Shown here: positions 41,776 to 50,968 of the stretch, one piece after another
How positions within the stretch are numbered: the first letter of the stretch is position 1
Layout: each line of letters opens with the position of its first letter
Origin: Ruminococcus sp.
Lineage (GTDB): Bacteria > Bacillota > Clostridia > Oscillospirales > Acutalibacteraceae
Length of the DNA: 64,000 bases
NCBI GenBank assembly: GCA_017404145.1
Contig: JAFRCW010000046.1
Location: 1-64,000 of the forward strand
Direction of reading: 5' to 3'
Made by a program: the position numbers and the translations under genes
Notes under the pieces: generated by a model
Database searches by the model: none
What the model saw: only the letters and a program-made list of their open reading frames with translations
What the model was told of the DNA's origin: nothing

Positions 41776-44745
41776 TTAAATTTGTTTTTGCTCTCTCTCC
41801 TCTAATGCGCCGATCAGACTGCGGAGTCTGATCTTCACCGCGCCGAGGTTGGTGATCTCGTCGATCTTGATCTGGGTATAGAGCTTGCCGTTTCTCTCTA
41901 AAATCTCGCGCACCTCGTCGGTGGTGATCGCGTCCACACCGCAGCCGAAAGACACCAGCTGGACCAGCTCGACGTCCTTGTTCTGAGAAGCAAACTGCGC
42001 CGCCGCGTAGAGTCTCGAATGATAGGTCCACTGGTTATAGACCGAGAGGATCGGTACCTCGACGTCATGGGTGACGCTGTCCTCGGAAACAACGACAAAA
42101 TCCAGCGAGGTCGCGAGTTTATCAATGGAATGGCAGATCTCGGGATCGATGTGATAGGGTCTGCCGGAGAGAATCATAATACGTTTGTGCTTTTGTCGCG
42201 CGACAGAAAGCGCTCTTGCTCCCTCGTCATAAATCCGCTGCATATGCAGACGGTATTCGGCAAAGCCTTTCTTTACCGCGTCTTTTACATTTGAACGGGA
42301 GATATCGTCAAAGTTCTGTGACAATACGGCGTAAAGCTGTTTGGTCAGCTCCCTCTCGGAATTGATGTTGAGATACGGATAGAGAAACTTCGTCTGCGAG
42401 AGAGAATCCATGTTCGCGCGCAGCAGCTCCGAATAGTAGGCGACGATAGGACAGTTGTAGTGGTTGTCGCCTTTGTTTTCGTTAACGTTAAAGGTCAGCC
42501 CGGGATAGAAGATCGCGTCCACGCCCTCGTCGAGCAGCTTCTCGATATGTCCGTGCATCAGCTTCGCGGGATAACAGGCGGTGTCGGACGGGATAGAGAA
42601 CTGACCTTTCTGATAGATCTTTCTGGTGGAAAAGCCGGAGGAAATCACCTCAAAGCCCAGAGAATCAAAGATCGTAAACCACAAAGGATAGAGTTCATAC
42701 ATTCCCAGAGCAAGCGGCAGACCGATCTTATATTTTCCTTTTTTAGGCTGATACGCCGTCAGGAGATTTCTCTTGAATTCATAGAGGTTGGGCAGACGTT
42801 CATCGTCGGAGATTTTGATCCCCGCGCCTTTTTCACACTGATTGCCCGAAATCAGACGTTCCTTGCCGTTGAAGATGTTAACGGTCAGGCGGCAGTTGTT
42901 GGTACAGCCCTTGCAGACAGCAGACTTCGACTCGTGAACCAGCGTTTTGACTTCGCTTTCGCTCATCATACCGGAGTGAGTGAGGCTGTGCGCCTTCGCG
43001 TACAGCGCCGCGCCGAACGCGCCCATCAAACCCGCGATATTGGGACGGGTAACGTTTCTGCCGATTTCTTTCTCAAAGCATCTGAGCACCGCATCGTTCA
43101 TAAAGGTACCGCCCTGCACCACGATGTGCTGTCCCAGCTCATCGGGATGGGTCGCGCGGATGACCTTATAGATCGCGTTCTTGACGACGGAAAGAGAGAG
43201 TCCGGCGGAGATATCCTGTACCGAAGCGCCGTCCTTCTGCGCCTGCTTGACCGAAGAATTCATAAACACGGTGCAGCGGGTACCCAAGTCCACGGGAGCC
43301 ATCGAGAACAACCCTTGGCGGGCGAACTCCTCCACCGTGTAATCCATACTCTTGGCAAAGGTCTCGATAAACGAACCGCAGCCGGAGGAACACGCTTCGT
43401 TAAGCATAATGGAGTCTATCGAATCATTATGTACCTTGAAGCACTTGATATCCTGACCGCCGATATCGAGGATAAAATCGACGTCTTTGTTAAAGAACTT
43501 GGCGGCTCTGTAATGCGCCATTGTCTCGACCAGACCAAAATCAATACGGAAAGCTTTTTTGATCAGCTCTTCGCCGTAACCGGTCACCGCCGAACCGCAG
43601 ATCTCGATATCATCGGAGAAATTCTCATAGATTTTTAAAAGCTGTTCCTTAACGATCTCAACAGGATTGCCCCTGTTGGAGCTGTAGTAGGAATAGATGA
43701 TCTCGCTGTTCTCGGAAATGACAGTCAGCTTGGTGGTAGTAGAGCCGCAGTCGATACCGATATACGCCTTTCCCTTGTAGGTTCCGGAGAAGCGGGTGTC
43801 GACCTTGCTCTCGCCGTGACGATGTAAAAACGCCTGATATTCATTCTTATCCTTGAACAGCGGGGGTAAAGCAGAGATACGTTCTCTGGTTTTCAGAGAG
43901 TCCCTGAGTTTTTTGACCAGCTTCGCGTAGCTGAGTTCTTCGCCGCCCGCGCCGTAGAGCGCCGCACCGATCGCGACGGCAAACAGCGCGTATTCGGGGA
44001 ACAGCGCGTGTTCCTCGTCAAGCTGTAAGGTCTCGACAAAGCGTTCTCTGAGTCCCTTGCAGTAGTAGAGGGGCCCGCCGAGAAACATGATCTTGCCTTC
44101 GATTCTTCTGCCCTGTGCAAGTCCTGCCACCGTCTGGTTGACGACCGCCTGATAGATGGAGGCGGCGATATCCGCCTTGGTAGCGCCTTGGTTGATCAGC
44201 GGCTGGATGTCCGTTTTCGCAAACACGCCGCAGCGCGAAGCGATCGGATAGATCTCGGTATGCTTTAAGGCTTCTTCGTCCATCTCTTCGTTGGAGAGGT
44301 TCAAGAGCGTCGCCATCTGGTCGATGAACGCGCCGGTGCCGCCGGCGCAGGAACCGTTCATTCTCTCGTCGAGTCCGCCGGTGAAGAAGATGATCTTCGC
44401 GTCCTCGCCGCCGAGCTCGATCACGGCATCGGTAGAGGGTTCAAGGCACCTGACACACTCTGCGGTGGAGTAAACCTCCTGCACAAAATGTATGCCCGCC
44501 GCATTCGCCATACCCATACCGGCGGAGCCGGAGATCGCCGCGGTGAAAGACCTGCCGTCGAGCAGCTCCTTGATATCCTCGATCATCGAAAGGGTCTTCT
44601 GCCTGACCTGAGAGAAATGGCGCTCATAGCGGGAATAAACCAGCTCTCCGTTGTCGATCAAAACGATTTTTGCGGTCGTGGAGCCGATATCGATGCCCAG
44701 CAGCAAATGGTCCGTTGTTCTGTTTTTGGCGTCGTTGATGTTCAT
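41776..44745 (-). CDS. Acyl-CoA dehydratase activase: double BadF-type ATPase plus DUF2229
   Basis: A 989-residue protein. Two ASKHA ATPase domains begin with LLGIDIGSTTAKIVLIDNGE (about residue 17) and AYIGIDCGSTTTKLTVIS (about 328). Each is followed by a cysteine loop that binds a shared Fe-S cluster (NGSCAGGTGAFIDQMA, EACSSGCGSFIETF). A CKGCTNNCRLTV cluster motif follows, then the DUF2229 domain (KYKIGLPLALGMYELYPLWF, IPSDTACYPAKLMHGHIEKL), and the chain ends after FGCGVDAITTDEVREILE. Activases use ATP to inject one electron into the dehydratase. The ORF stops cleanly where relatives continue into the HgdB part. Confidence 0.9.
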   Translation of the reverse strand: MNINDAKNRTTDHLLLGIDIGSTTAKIVLIDNGELVYSRYERHFSQVRQKTLSMIEDIKELLDGRSFTAAISGSAGMGMANAAGIHFVQEVYSTAECVRCLEPSTDAVIELGGEDAKIIFFTGGLDERMNGSCAGGTGAFIDQMATLLNLSNEEMDEEALKHTEIYPIASRCGVFAKTDIQPLINQGATKADIAASIYQAVVNQTVAGLAQGRRIEGKIMFLGGPLYYCKGLRERFVETLQLDEEHALFPEYALFAVAIGAALYGAGGEELSYAKLVKKLRDSLKTRERISALPPLFKDKNEYQAFLHRHGESKVDTRFSGTYKGKAYIGIDCGSTTTKLTVISENSEIIYSYYSSNRGNPVEIVKEQLLKIYENFSDDIEICGSAVTGYGEELIKKAFRIDFGLVETMAHYRAAKFFNKDVDFILDIGGQDIKCFKVHNDSIDSIMLNEACSSGCGSFIETFAKSMDYTVEEFARQGLFSMAPVDLGTRCTVFMNSSVKQAQKDGASVQDISAGLSLSVVKNAIYKVIRATHPDELGQHIVVQGGTFMNDAVLRCFEKEIGRNVTRPNIAGLMGAFGAALYAKAHSLTHSGMMSESEVKTLVHESKSAVCKGCTNNCRLTVNIFNGKERLISGNQCEKGAGIKISDDERLPNLYEFKRNLLTAYQPKKGKYKIGLPLALGMYELYPLWFTIFDSLGFEVISSGFSTRKIYQKGQFSIPSDTACYPAKLMHGHIEKLLDEGVDAIFYPGLTFNVNENKGDNHYNCPIVAYYSELLRANMDSLSQTKFLYPYLNINSERELTKQLYAVLSQNFDDISRSNVKDAVKKGFAEYRLHMQRIYDEGARALSVARQKHKRIMILSGRPYHIDPEICHSIDKLATSLDFVVVSEDSVTHDVEVPILSVYNQWTYHSRLYAAAQFASQNKDVELVQLVSFGCGVDAITTDEVREILERNGKLYTQIKIDEITNLGAVKIRLRSLIGALEEREQKQI

Positions 44746-44983
44746 TTTTTCGCCTCAACTATATCGTATTTTAATAATCAATTATAAAGACACAATGTAT
44801 ATTCTAACACCCCGAATGTCAAATAGCAAGGAAGTTTGCCGAAATTTTTCCACAGGTGTTACATTTTGTCGGAATGAATAAACCGCGCTCTTTTAGAAAG
44901 AAAAAATGTAGGCAAAAAAGCTTATGAGATTTTGAAATCTGCAATATTTTACCACTTAACACTTTAAAGCGGTTGAAAAACTC

Positions 44984-45013
44984 TTGACTATTGTCGGACA
45001 TTGGGTATATAAT
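44984..45013 (+). promoter_or_regulatory. Promoter of the riboswitch-controlled transporter gene
   Basis: TTGACT (44984-44989), 18 bases, TATAAT (45008-45013). The L-box aptamer begins about 30 bases downstream. The upstream 44746-44983 stretch holds no gene. Confidence 0.8.
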
Positions 45014-45041
45014 GGGCAAGGTGTTATTTTATAAATGATAT

Positions 45042-45254
45042 AAATAGAGGCGCGAAGGCTAAGAGTAGCTCCCCAAAGGTGTACGGAAATACCGGGAGCG
45101 AAAGGAGACTTCGCCGAAGCACAGAGGCGTTTTCCGGCGCTTTTGCGCTGGGACAGCGTAAAAGATGCGCTGTACTGTCGTGAGATGATCTCTTGCGGAG
45201 TGCTATTTGAAATTTCCTTTTGTATTTCAAGCCGCGGTACTCCCCGCGGTTTTT
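45042..45254 (+). promoter_or_regulatory. Lysine riboswitch (L box) with transcription terminator
   Basis: The aptamer runs 45042-45208, closed by P1 AAATAG/CTATTT. Conserved L-box elements appear in order: AGAGGCGCGAAG, CTAAGAGTA, AAAGGAGACTTCGCCGAAGC, CTGGGACAGC, and GGAGTGCTATTT at the end. An intrinsic terminator CCGCGG-TACTCC-CCGCGG plus TTTTT follows at 45232-45254, right before the transporter gene. Lysine binding should favour the terminator and shut the gene off. The RNA was recognised from these elements by eye; no covariance search was made. Confidence 0.85.
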
Positions 45255-45289
45255 GATTTTTCAAGTAAAATTTGGAAAGAGGGAAAACA

Positions 45290-46981
45290 ATGTCAAAAGC
45301 AAAGAAAATTGTCCTTGTGATTGCGGCGCTTGTCATCGTCGGACTGCTCGTATACGCAGCGGTATCCGGCGGCGCACTGGGACAGGTCAAATGTATGGAC
45401 TGTGAAGGCACAGGCCTTGTCGACGGCGCGGAGTGTGAAACCTGCGCGGGAGAGGGTATGGTACGCGGCTCCGCATGGGCGCTGCTGCCGCCGATCATCG
45501 CCATCGGTCTCGCGCTGATCACCAAGGAAGTTTACTCCTCGCTGTTCATCGGTATCGTCGTAGGCGGTTTGATGTACACGAACTTCAACTTCCTCGGCAC
45601 GATGGACGCGATCACCTCCGACGGTCTGATCTCTGCCGTAACGGATAACGCGGGTATCTTCATCTTCCTCGTCGAGCTCGGTATTATCGTCGCGCTGATC
45701 AACAAAGCGGGCGGTTCCGCGGCGTTCGGAAAATGGGCGGCGACCCATATCAAGTCTAGAACCGGCGCGATGCTCGCGACCTTCGTCTTAGGCGTACTGA
45801 TCTTCATCGACGACTACTTCAACTGTCTGACGGTCGGTTCCGTCATGCGTCCCGTCACCGACGGACACAAGGTCTCCAGAGCAAAGCTCGCATACCTGAT
45901 CGACGCTACCGCGGCTCCGGTATGTATGATCGCTCCTATCTCCTCCTGGGCGGCGGCTGTCGCCTCCTATGCCGAGGACGGTCAGGGCATCAAGCTCTTC
46001 TGCATGGCGATCCCCTACAACTTCTATTCTCTGCTCACCTTCGTATTCATCATCGCGATCTGCATCATGGGCTTCGACTACGGCTCCATGGCAATGCACG
46101 AGTATAACGCGAAGTATAAGAACGACCTCTACACCTCGGGCGAAAAGAACGAGGAAGGTCTTGATAACGACTATAACCCCAACGGCAAGGTCATCGACCT
46201 GATCCTGCCCGTACTGGTGCTGATCGCGATCTCTGTATTCGCGCTGGTCTATAACGGCGGCATCCTCGACGGCGCTGACTTCATCACCGCGTTCGGCGAT
46301 ACCGACGCGACAGTCGGTCTGCCCTGGGCAGGTATCCTCGCGCTGGCATTCACTATCGCTTATCTGATGCTCAGAAAGATCATCAACTTCTCCGACGCGA
46401 TGAAGGCGATCCCCAAGGGCTTCTTTGCGATGGTTCCTCCCATCCTGATCCTCACCTTCGCGACCGCATTAAAGAATATGACCGGTCTGATGGGCGCGAA
46501 ATACTTCGTTGCCGATCTCATGAGCGGCGCGGCTGCTTCTTTGCAAAACTTCCTGCCCGCTATTATCTTCTTGGTAGCCTGCGTACTGTCCTTTGCGACC
46601 GGTACATCATGGGGCACCTTCGGTATCCTGATCCCGATCGTTACCTATCTCTTCGCGAACAACCCCGGCTCCGAGCTGATGATCATCGGTATCTCCGCTT
46701 GTCTCGCAGGCGCTGTCTGCGGCGACCACTGCTCCCCCATCAGTGACACTACCATCATGTCCTCCGCGGGCGCGCAGTGCAACCATATTAACCACGTTTC
46801 GACCCAGCTGCCGTACGCTTTGACGGTCGCGGGCGTGTCTTTCGTCGGCTTCATCATCGCGGGCTTCGTACAGAACTGGCTGATTGCCCTGCCGATCGCC
46901 ATTGCGCTGATGGTCGGTACGCTGATCGTGATCAAGTTCATTATGAAGAACAAGAAGGTCGCAGAAGAAGCGGCAGAATAA
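45290..46981 (+). CDS. NhaC-family transporter, probably lysine (LysW-like), with a DnaJ-like Cys insertion
   Basis: ATG 45290 (GAAAGAGGG upstream) gives 563 residues with about 11-12 transmembrane helices of the NhaC/Na+-H+ antiporter family (LGVLIFIDDYFNCLTVGSVM, MIAPISSWAAAVASYAEDGQ, SFATGTSWGTFGILIPIV, SACLAGAVCGDHCSPISDTT). Control by a lysine riboswitch identifies it as the LysW-type lysine transporter known in Firmicutes. Between helix 1 and 2 lie C35-x2-C38-EGTG and C49-x2-C52-AGEG, the zinc-finger pattern of DnaJ, which is unusual in a transporter. It may bind zinc or sense redox state outside the membrane core. Confidence 0.85.
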   Translation: MSKAKKIVLVIAALVIVGLLVYAAVSGGALGQVKCMDCEGTGLVDGAECETCAGEGMVRGSAWALLPPIIAIGLALITKEVYSSLFIGIVVGGLMYTNFNFLGTMDAITSDGLISAVTDNAGIFIFLVELGIIVALINKAGGSAAFGKWAATHIKSRTGAMLATFVLGVLIFIDDYFNCLTVGSVMRPVTDGHKVSRAKLAYLIDATAAPVCMIAPISSWAAAVASYAEDGQGIKLFCMAIPYNFYSLLTFVFIIAICIMGFDYGSMAMHEYNAKYKNDLYTSGEKNEEGLDNDYNPNGKVIDLILPVLVLIAISVFALVYNGGILDGADFITAFGDTDATVGLPWAGILALAFTIAYLMLRKIINFSDAMKAIPKGFFAMVPPILILTFATALKNMTGLMGAKYFVADLMSGAAASLQNFLPAIIFLVACVLSFATGTSWGTFGILIPIVTYLFANNPGSELMIIGISACLAGAVCGDHCSPISDTTIMSSAGAQCNHINHVSTQLPYALTVAGVSFVGFIIAGFVQNWLIALPIAIALMVGTLIVIKFIMKNKKVAEEAAE

Positions 46982-47040
46982 TCCATATTCAAATTGATCT
47001 GAGCCTGTGCCGTTTGGCGCGGGCTCATTTTTTCCTTTCC

Positions 47041-47128
47041 CCAAACAACCTAAGAACTGACAACTAATCACCAACCACTAATCACTAACCACCAACCACT
47101 AATCACTAACAACCAACAACTAACATAA
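47041..47128. repeat. Low-complexity AACCA/ACTAAT repeat tract
   Basis: About 90 bases made of variants of ACTAATCACCAACC and CTAACAACCAACAA. Related text in either strand occurs at 41615-41735 and 58095-58210. It carries no gene. The rest of 46982-47214 is otherwise unremarkable. Confidence 0.6.
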
Positions 47129-47214
47129 TTACCTATATACCACATCCGACATAACAAGGTTTTGAGCATTTTGCCAAAAGTTTTCCGCCGTGTCAATAAT
47201 TATGCAAGATACCC

Positions 47215-47243
47215 TTGACATTTATGCTGTATCTGTGTATAAT
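47215..47243 (+). promoter_or_regulatory. Strong sigma-70-type promoter of the arg cluster
   Basis: TTGACA (47215-47220), 17 bases, TATAAT (47238-47243): both hexamers are consensus. The argG start is 60 bases downstream and an ARG-box-like operator lies between. Confidence 0.9.
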
Positions 47244-47265
47244 TAACGCATAAAAGCAAACGCTT

Positions 47266-47283
47266 TATGCATATAAATGCATA
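47266..47283 (+). promoter_or_regulatory. ARG box (ArgR/AhrC operator)
   Basis: The 18 bases TATGCATATAAATGCATA fit the ArgR consensus TNTGNATWWWWATNCANA at every defined position. It sits about 15-33 bases after the expected transcription start, so bound ArgR would block early elongation. A weaker half-like match overlaps the -10 region at about 47236-47253, making a double site possible. Confidence 0.75.
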
Positions 47284-47302
47284 TTTATTCGGAGGTAAGA
47301 AT

Positions 47303-48523
47303 ATGGACAAGAAAGATATCAAAAAAGTCGTATTAGCTTATTCGGGCGGTCTGGACACATCCATCATCATCCCGTGGCTGAAAGAGAACTACAACAACTG
47401 CGAGGTCATCGCGGTTTCGGGCAACGTCGGACAGGCGGATGAGCTTGACGGTCTCGAGGAAAAGGCAAAGAAAACCGGCGCGTCCAAGCTCTATGTGCTG
47501 GATCTGACCGAGGAATATGTTGACGACTATGTCATCCCGACGATGAAGGCGGGCGCCGTATATGAAGACTATCTGCTGGGAACCTCCACCGCGAGACCCT
47601 GCATCGCGAAAGGTCTTGTCGACGTCGCGAAGAAGGAAGGCGCCGACGCGATCTGCCACGGCTGTACCGGCAAGGGCAACGATCAGGTGCGTTTTGAGCT
47701 GGCGATCAAGCATTTCGCTCCCAATATGCCCATCATCGCTCCCTGGCGTGAGTGGGACATCAAGTCCAGAGAAGAAGAGATCGAATACGCCGAGGCGCAT
47801 GATATCCCTCTGAAGATCAACCGCGAAACCAACTACAGTAAAGATAAAAACCTCTGGCACCTTTCCCATGAGGGTCTGGATCTGGAGGATACCAACAACG
47901 AACCCACCTACGAGAAGAAGGGCTTCCTCGAAATGGGCGTTTCCCCCATCGACGCTCCCGATGAACCCGAATATATCACTCTCGATTTTGTCAAGGGCGT
48001 TCCCGTAGCCTTAAACGGTGAAAAGATGACCGCGAAAGAAATCATCCTCGCCCTCAACGAGATCGGCGGCAAGAACGGTATCGGCATCACCGACATCGTT
48101 GAGAATCGTCTGGTCGGTATGAAGTGCAGGGGCGTATATGAGACTCCCGGCGGCACCATCCTCTATAAGGCGCACGAGACTTTAGAGAGCATCTGCCTCG
48201 ACAAGATGACCATGCACGAAAAACAGCGCATCGCTATCACCTTTGCAGAACTCGTCTACAACGGTCAGTGGTTCACACCCTTAAGAGAAGCGCTCTCCGC
48301 CTTCGTTGACAAGACACAAGAGAACGTCACCGGCTATGTCAAACTCAAGCTCTACAAGGGCAATATCATCAAGGCGGGCGTCGATTCTCCCTACAGTCTC
48401 TACTCTGAAGAGATCGCGACCTTCGGCGAGTCCGACTACGATCAGAAGGACTCTCAGGGCTTCATCAATCTCTACGGTCTGCCGATCAAGGTACAGGCGG
48501 TCGTGAACGCGAAAAATCAGTGA
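47303..48523 (+). CDS. argG: Argininosuccinate synthase
   Basis: ATG 47303 behind CGGAGG gives 406 residues, the normal length. The N-type ATP loop [20 protein letters not shown] is at residues 9-28, with [31 protein letters not shown] and [14 protein letters not shown] further on. It joins citrulline and aspartate using ATP to give argininosuccinate, the step after ArgF. It is first in the arg cluster, behind the strong promoter and ARG box. Confidence 0.97.
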   Translation: MDKKDIKKVVLAYSGGLDTSIIIPWLKENYNNCEVIAVSGNVGQADELDGLEEKAKKTGASKLYVLDLTEEYVDDYVIPTMKAGAVYEDYLLGTSTARPCIAKGLVDVAKKEGADAICHGCTGKGNDQVRFELAIKHFAPNMPIIAPWREWDIKSREEEIEYAEAHDIPLKINRETNYSKDKNLWHLSHEGLDLEDTNNEPTYEKKGFLEMGVSPIDAPDEPEYITLDFVKGVPVALNGEKMTAKEIILALNEIGGKNGIGITDIVENRLVGMKCRGVYETPGGTILYKAHETLESICLDKMTMHEKQRIAITFAELVYNGQWFTPLREALSAFVDKTQENVTGYVKLKLYKGNIIKAGVDSPYSLYSEEIATFGESDYDQKDSQGFINLYGLPIKVQAVVNAKNQ

Positions 48524-48533
48524 TTCTTCGCAG

Positions 48534-48562
48534 TGCAAAGTGCAGAGTGCAGAGTGCAAAAT
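48534..48562 (+). repeat. GTGCAGA tandem tract (argG-argH gap)
   Basis: Variants of the 8-base unit AGTGCAGA in tandem. The same unit occurs in reverse at 55602-55625 (with a hairpin-like GAGGACGGAGTCCTC beside it) and forward at 62642-62654. It interrupts the arg cluster but contains no terminator. Confidence 0.55.
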
Positions 48563-48668
48563 AATCATACACACTGTGCCCTCACCCAAATCATATTGCT
48601 GTTACGATGGGTCGGGAGTTTCCCGACCCAAACGGCGTATATAAGCATATACAAAAGGATGAAAAAAT

Positions 48669-50045
48669 ATGGCTAAAATGTGGGCAGGCAGAACCTCGGG
48701 AGAGGTATCCGCTATCGCCGATCGGTTCAATGCCTCCATCGGCTTTGACAAGAGAATGTACAAGGAAGATATCGAGGGCAGTATCGCACACGCGAAGATG
48801 CTGGCAAAGCAGGGTATCATCGAAAAAGCGGAAGCCGATATCCTCTGCGATTCTCTCCAAGAGATCTCGGACGATATCACTCAGGGCAAGCTCGTTATCG
48901 ACGAGTCTGCCGAAGACATCCATATGTTCGTCGAGGCGGAGCTGACCAAAAGAGTCGGCGATGTGGGCAAGAAGCTCCACACCGCGAGATCAAGAAACGA
49001 TCAGGTCGCGCTCGATATGAGAATGCACCTGATGAACCAAACCGACGAGATCATCGAAAAGACTAAGTCGCTGATCGAAGCGCTCACCGATAAAGCTGCA
49101 GAATATAAGTCCGCGATTATGCCGGGCTACACGCATTTGCAGAGAGCCCAGCCGATCATGTTCGGCCACCATCTGCTCGCGTACAGTATGATGCTCCTTC
49201 GAGATATTGACCGTCTGCAAGACTGCAAAAAGCGGATGAACGTCTCCCCCATCGGCTGCTGCGCCTTAGCCGGCACCACCTATGATACCGACCGCGACTA
49301 TGAGGCAGCGCTTCTCGGCTTTGATGAGGTCGCGATGAACTCGCTCGACGGCGTATCGGACAGAGATTTTGTCCTCGAACTGCTTTTTGATATCGCGACG
49401 CTGATGGCCCATCTCTCTCGTCTCTCTGAAGAGATCATCCTCTGGTCGAGCTGGGAATTCTCGTTCGTAGAACTCAGTGACGCGTTCACCACCGGCTCAT
49501 CCATTATGCCGCAGAAAAAGAACTCCGATATGGCGGAGCTGGTCAGAGGCAAAACAGGCAGAGTCTACGGCGATCTGATCGGGATGTTCACTGCGCTCAA
49601 AGGTCTCCCTCTCGCCTACAACAAGGATATGCAGGAGGATAAGGAGGGCGTGTTTGACGCGTGCGACACCGTACAGATGGCTCTTGCCGTTTTCGCGCCG
49701 ATGATCGCCACGATGAAGGTCAAGACCGAAAATATGAAAAAGGCGGCGCAGAGGGGCTTTATCAACGCCACCGACCTCGCCGACTATCTGACAAAAAAAG
49801 GTCTGCCCTTCCGCTCGTCTTATAAGATCTCCGGCGAGATCGTCGCCTACTGTATCGACAACGGCTATGTGCTGGAAACCTTACCTCTCGAAAAATATAA
49901 AGAATACAGCGATCTGTTTGAAGAAGATTTGTATGAGGATATCGACCTACTCGCCTGTGCCAACCGCAGGAACTCTAAGGGCGGCACCTCGACGAAGTCC
50001 GTTGAAGAACAAATCGCTTATGTAAAGGAAAAACTGAATGAGTAA
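48669..50045 (+). CDS. argH: Argininosuccinate lyase
   Basis: The 458-residue protein has the fumarase/aspartase superfamily signature GSSIMPQKKN (catalytic serine loop, near residue 278), MPGYTHLQRAQPI with the catalytic histidine, and TARSRNDQVALDMR. It splits argininosuccinate to arginine and fumarate, the last step of the pathway. AAAGGATG precedes the ATG. It follows argG by 145 bases containing a small repeat, and its end overlaps argC by 8 bases. Confidence 0.97.
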   Translation: MAKMWAGRTSGEVSAIADRFNASIGFDKRMYKEDIEGSIAHAKMLAKQGIIEKAEADILCDSLQEISDDITQGKLVIDESAEDIHMFVEAELTKRVGDVGKKLHTARSRNDQVALDMRMHLMNQTDEIIEKTKSLIEALTDKAAEYKSAIMPGYTHLQRAQPIMFGHHLLAYSMMLLRDIDRLQDCKKRMNVSPIGCCALAGTTYDTDRDYEAALLGFDEVAMNSLDGVSDRDFVLELLFDIATLMAHLSRLSEEIILWSSWEFSFVELSDAFTTGSSIMPQKKNSDMAELVRGKTGRVYGDLIGMFTALKGLPLAYNKDMQEDKEGVFDACDTVQMALAVFAPMIATMKVKTENMKKAAQRGFINATDLADYLTKKGLPFRSSYKISGEIVAYCIDNGYVLETLPLEKYKEYSDLFEEDLYEDIDLLACANRRNSKGGTSTKSVEEQIAYVKEKLNE

Positions 50046-50958
50046 GATATATATTGACGGTTCGGCGGGTACCACCGGACTGAGGATCCGCGAAAGGCTC
50101 AGTGAACGCAAAGACATCGAGCTGCTCACGCTCCCCGACGACCTCAGAAAAGATCCCGCCGCCAAAAAAGAAATCTTCAACCAAGCGGATATCGTCTTTC
50201 TCTGTCTGCCGGATGAAGCGGCAAGAGAATCGGTGAAGCTGATCGAAGGCGCTCACACCGTGATCATCGACACCTCCACCGCACATCGTACCGACGGGAG
50301 CTTCGTCTACGGTATGCCGGAGATAAGAGGACAGCGTGAAAAAATCAAAACCGCGAAAAAGATCGCGAACCCCGGCTGTCACGCCTCGGGCTTCATCGCG
50401 CTGGTCGAGCCGCTGGTCACCTTGGGGCTGCTCAAGGAGAATGCAAAGCTCTCCTGCTTCTCGCTGACCGGCTATTCGGGCGGCGGCAAGAAGATGATCG
50501 CGCAGTATGAGGAAGAAAACAGAGTCCGTCTCTTTGACGCGCCGCGGATGTACGCGCTTTCTCAGTCGCACAAGCATCTTCCCGAGATGAAAAAATTCTC
50601 TCATCTGGAAAACGACCCCGTGTTCTGCCCTGTGGTGTGCGACTTTTACAGCGGGATGCAGGTGACGGTACCGGTGTTCAAGGATGATCTGAATGGCTCG
50701 CTGAACGATATTAAAGAAGCATACAAAAGCTACTATCAAAACGGCTTGATCCATTTTGAGGACAGATCGGAAGAAGGCTTTCTCTCCTCCCTGAAATTCG
50801 AAGGCAGAGATGATATGGCGGTCTCGGCGTTCGGAAACGACGACAGAATCACGCTGGTCTCCCGTTTTGACAATCTCGGCAAAGGCGCGTCCGGCGCCGC
50901 CATCCAGAATATGAATATCGTGCTCGGATGCGAAGAAACAACAGGATTAATTCTATAA
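50038..50958 (+). CDS. argC: N-acetyl-gamma-glutamyl-phosphate reductase, short type
   Basis: The 306-residue protein belongs to the shorter (type 2) ArgC group. The NADP loop is YIDGSAGTTGLRIRERL, and the catalytic cysteine lies in ANPGCHASGFIALVEPL (near residue 117). SQSHKHLPEMKKFS contains the second active-site histidine. It reduces N-acetylglutamyl phosphate to the semialdehyde, between ArgB and ArgD. The start overlaps argH, indicating coupled translation. Confidence 0.95.
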   Translation: MSKIYIDGSAGTTGLRIRERLSERKDIELLTLPDDLRKDPAAKKEIFNQADIVFLCLPDEAARESVKLIEGAHTVIIDTSTAHRTDGSFVYGMPEIRGQREKIKTAKKIANPGCHASGFIALVEPLVTLGLLKENAKLSCFSLTGYSGGGKKMIAQYEEENRVRLFDAPRMYALSQSHKHLPEMKKFSHLENDPVFCPVVCDFYSGMQVTVPVFKDDLNGSLNDIKEAYKSYYQNGLIHFEDRSEEGFLSSLKFEGRDDMAVSAFGNDDRITLVSRFDNLGKGASGAAIQNMNIVLGCEETTGLIL

Positions 50959-50968
50959 GGAAACTACT

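Noticed and set aside
42460..43638. 392-codon frame antisense to the dehydratase activase
   Set aside because: The well-conserved activase motifs lie on the other strand; long antisense frames are common in GC-rich codon sets.
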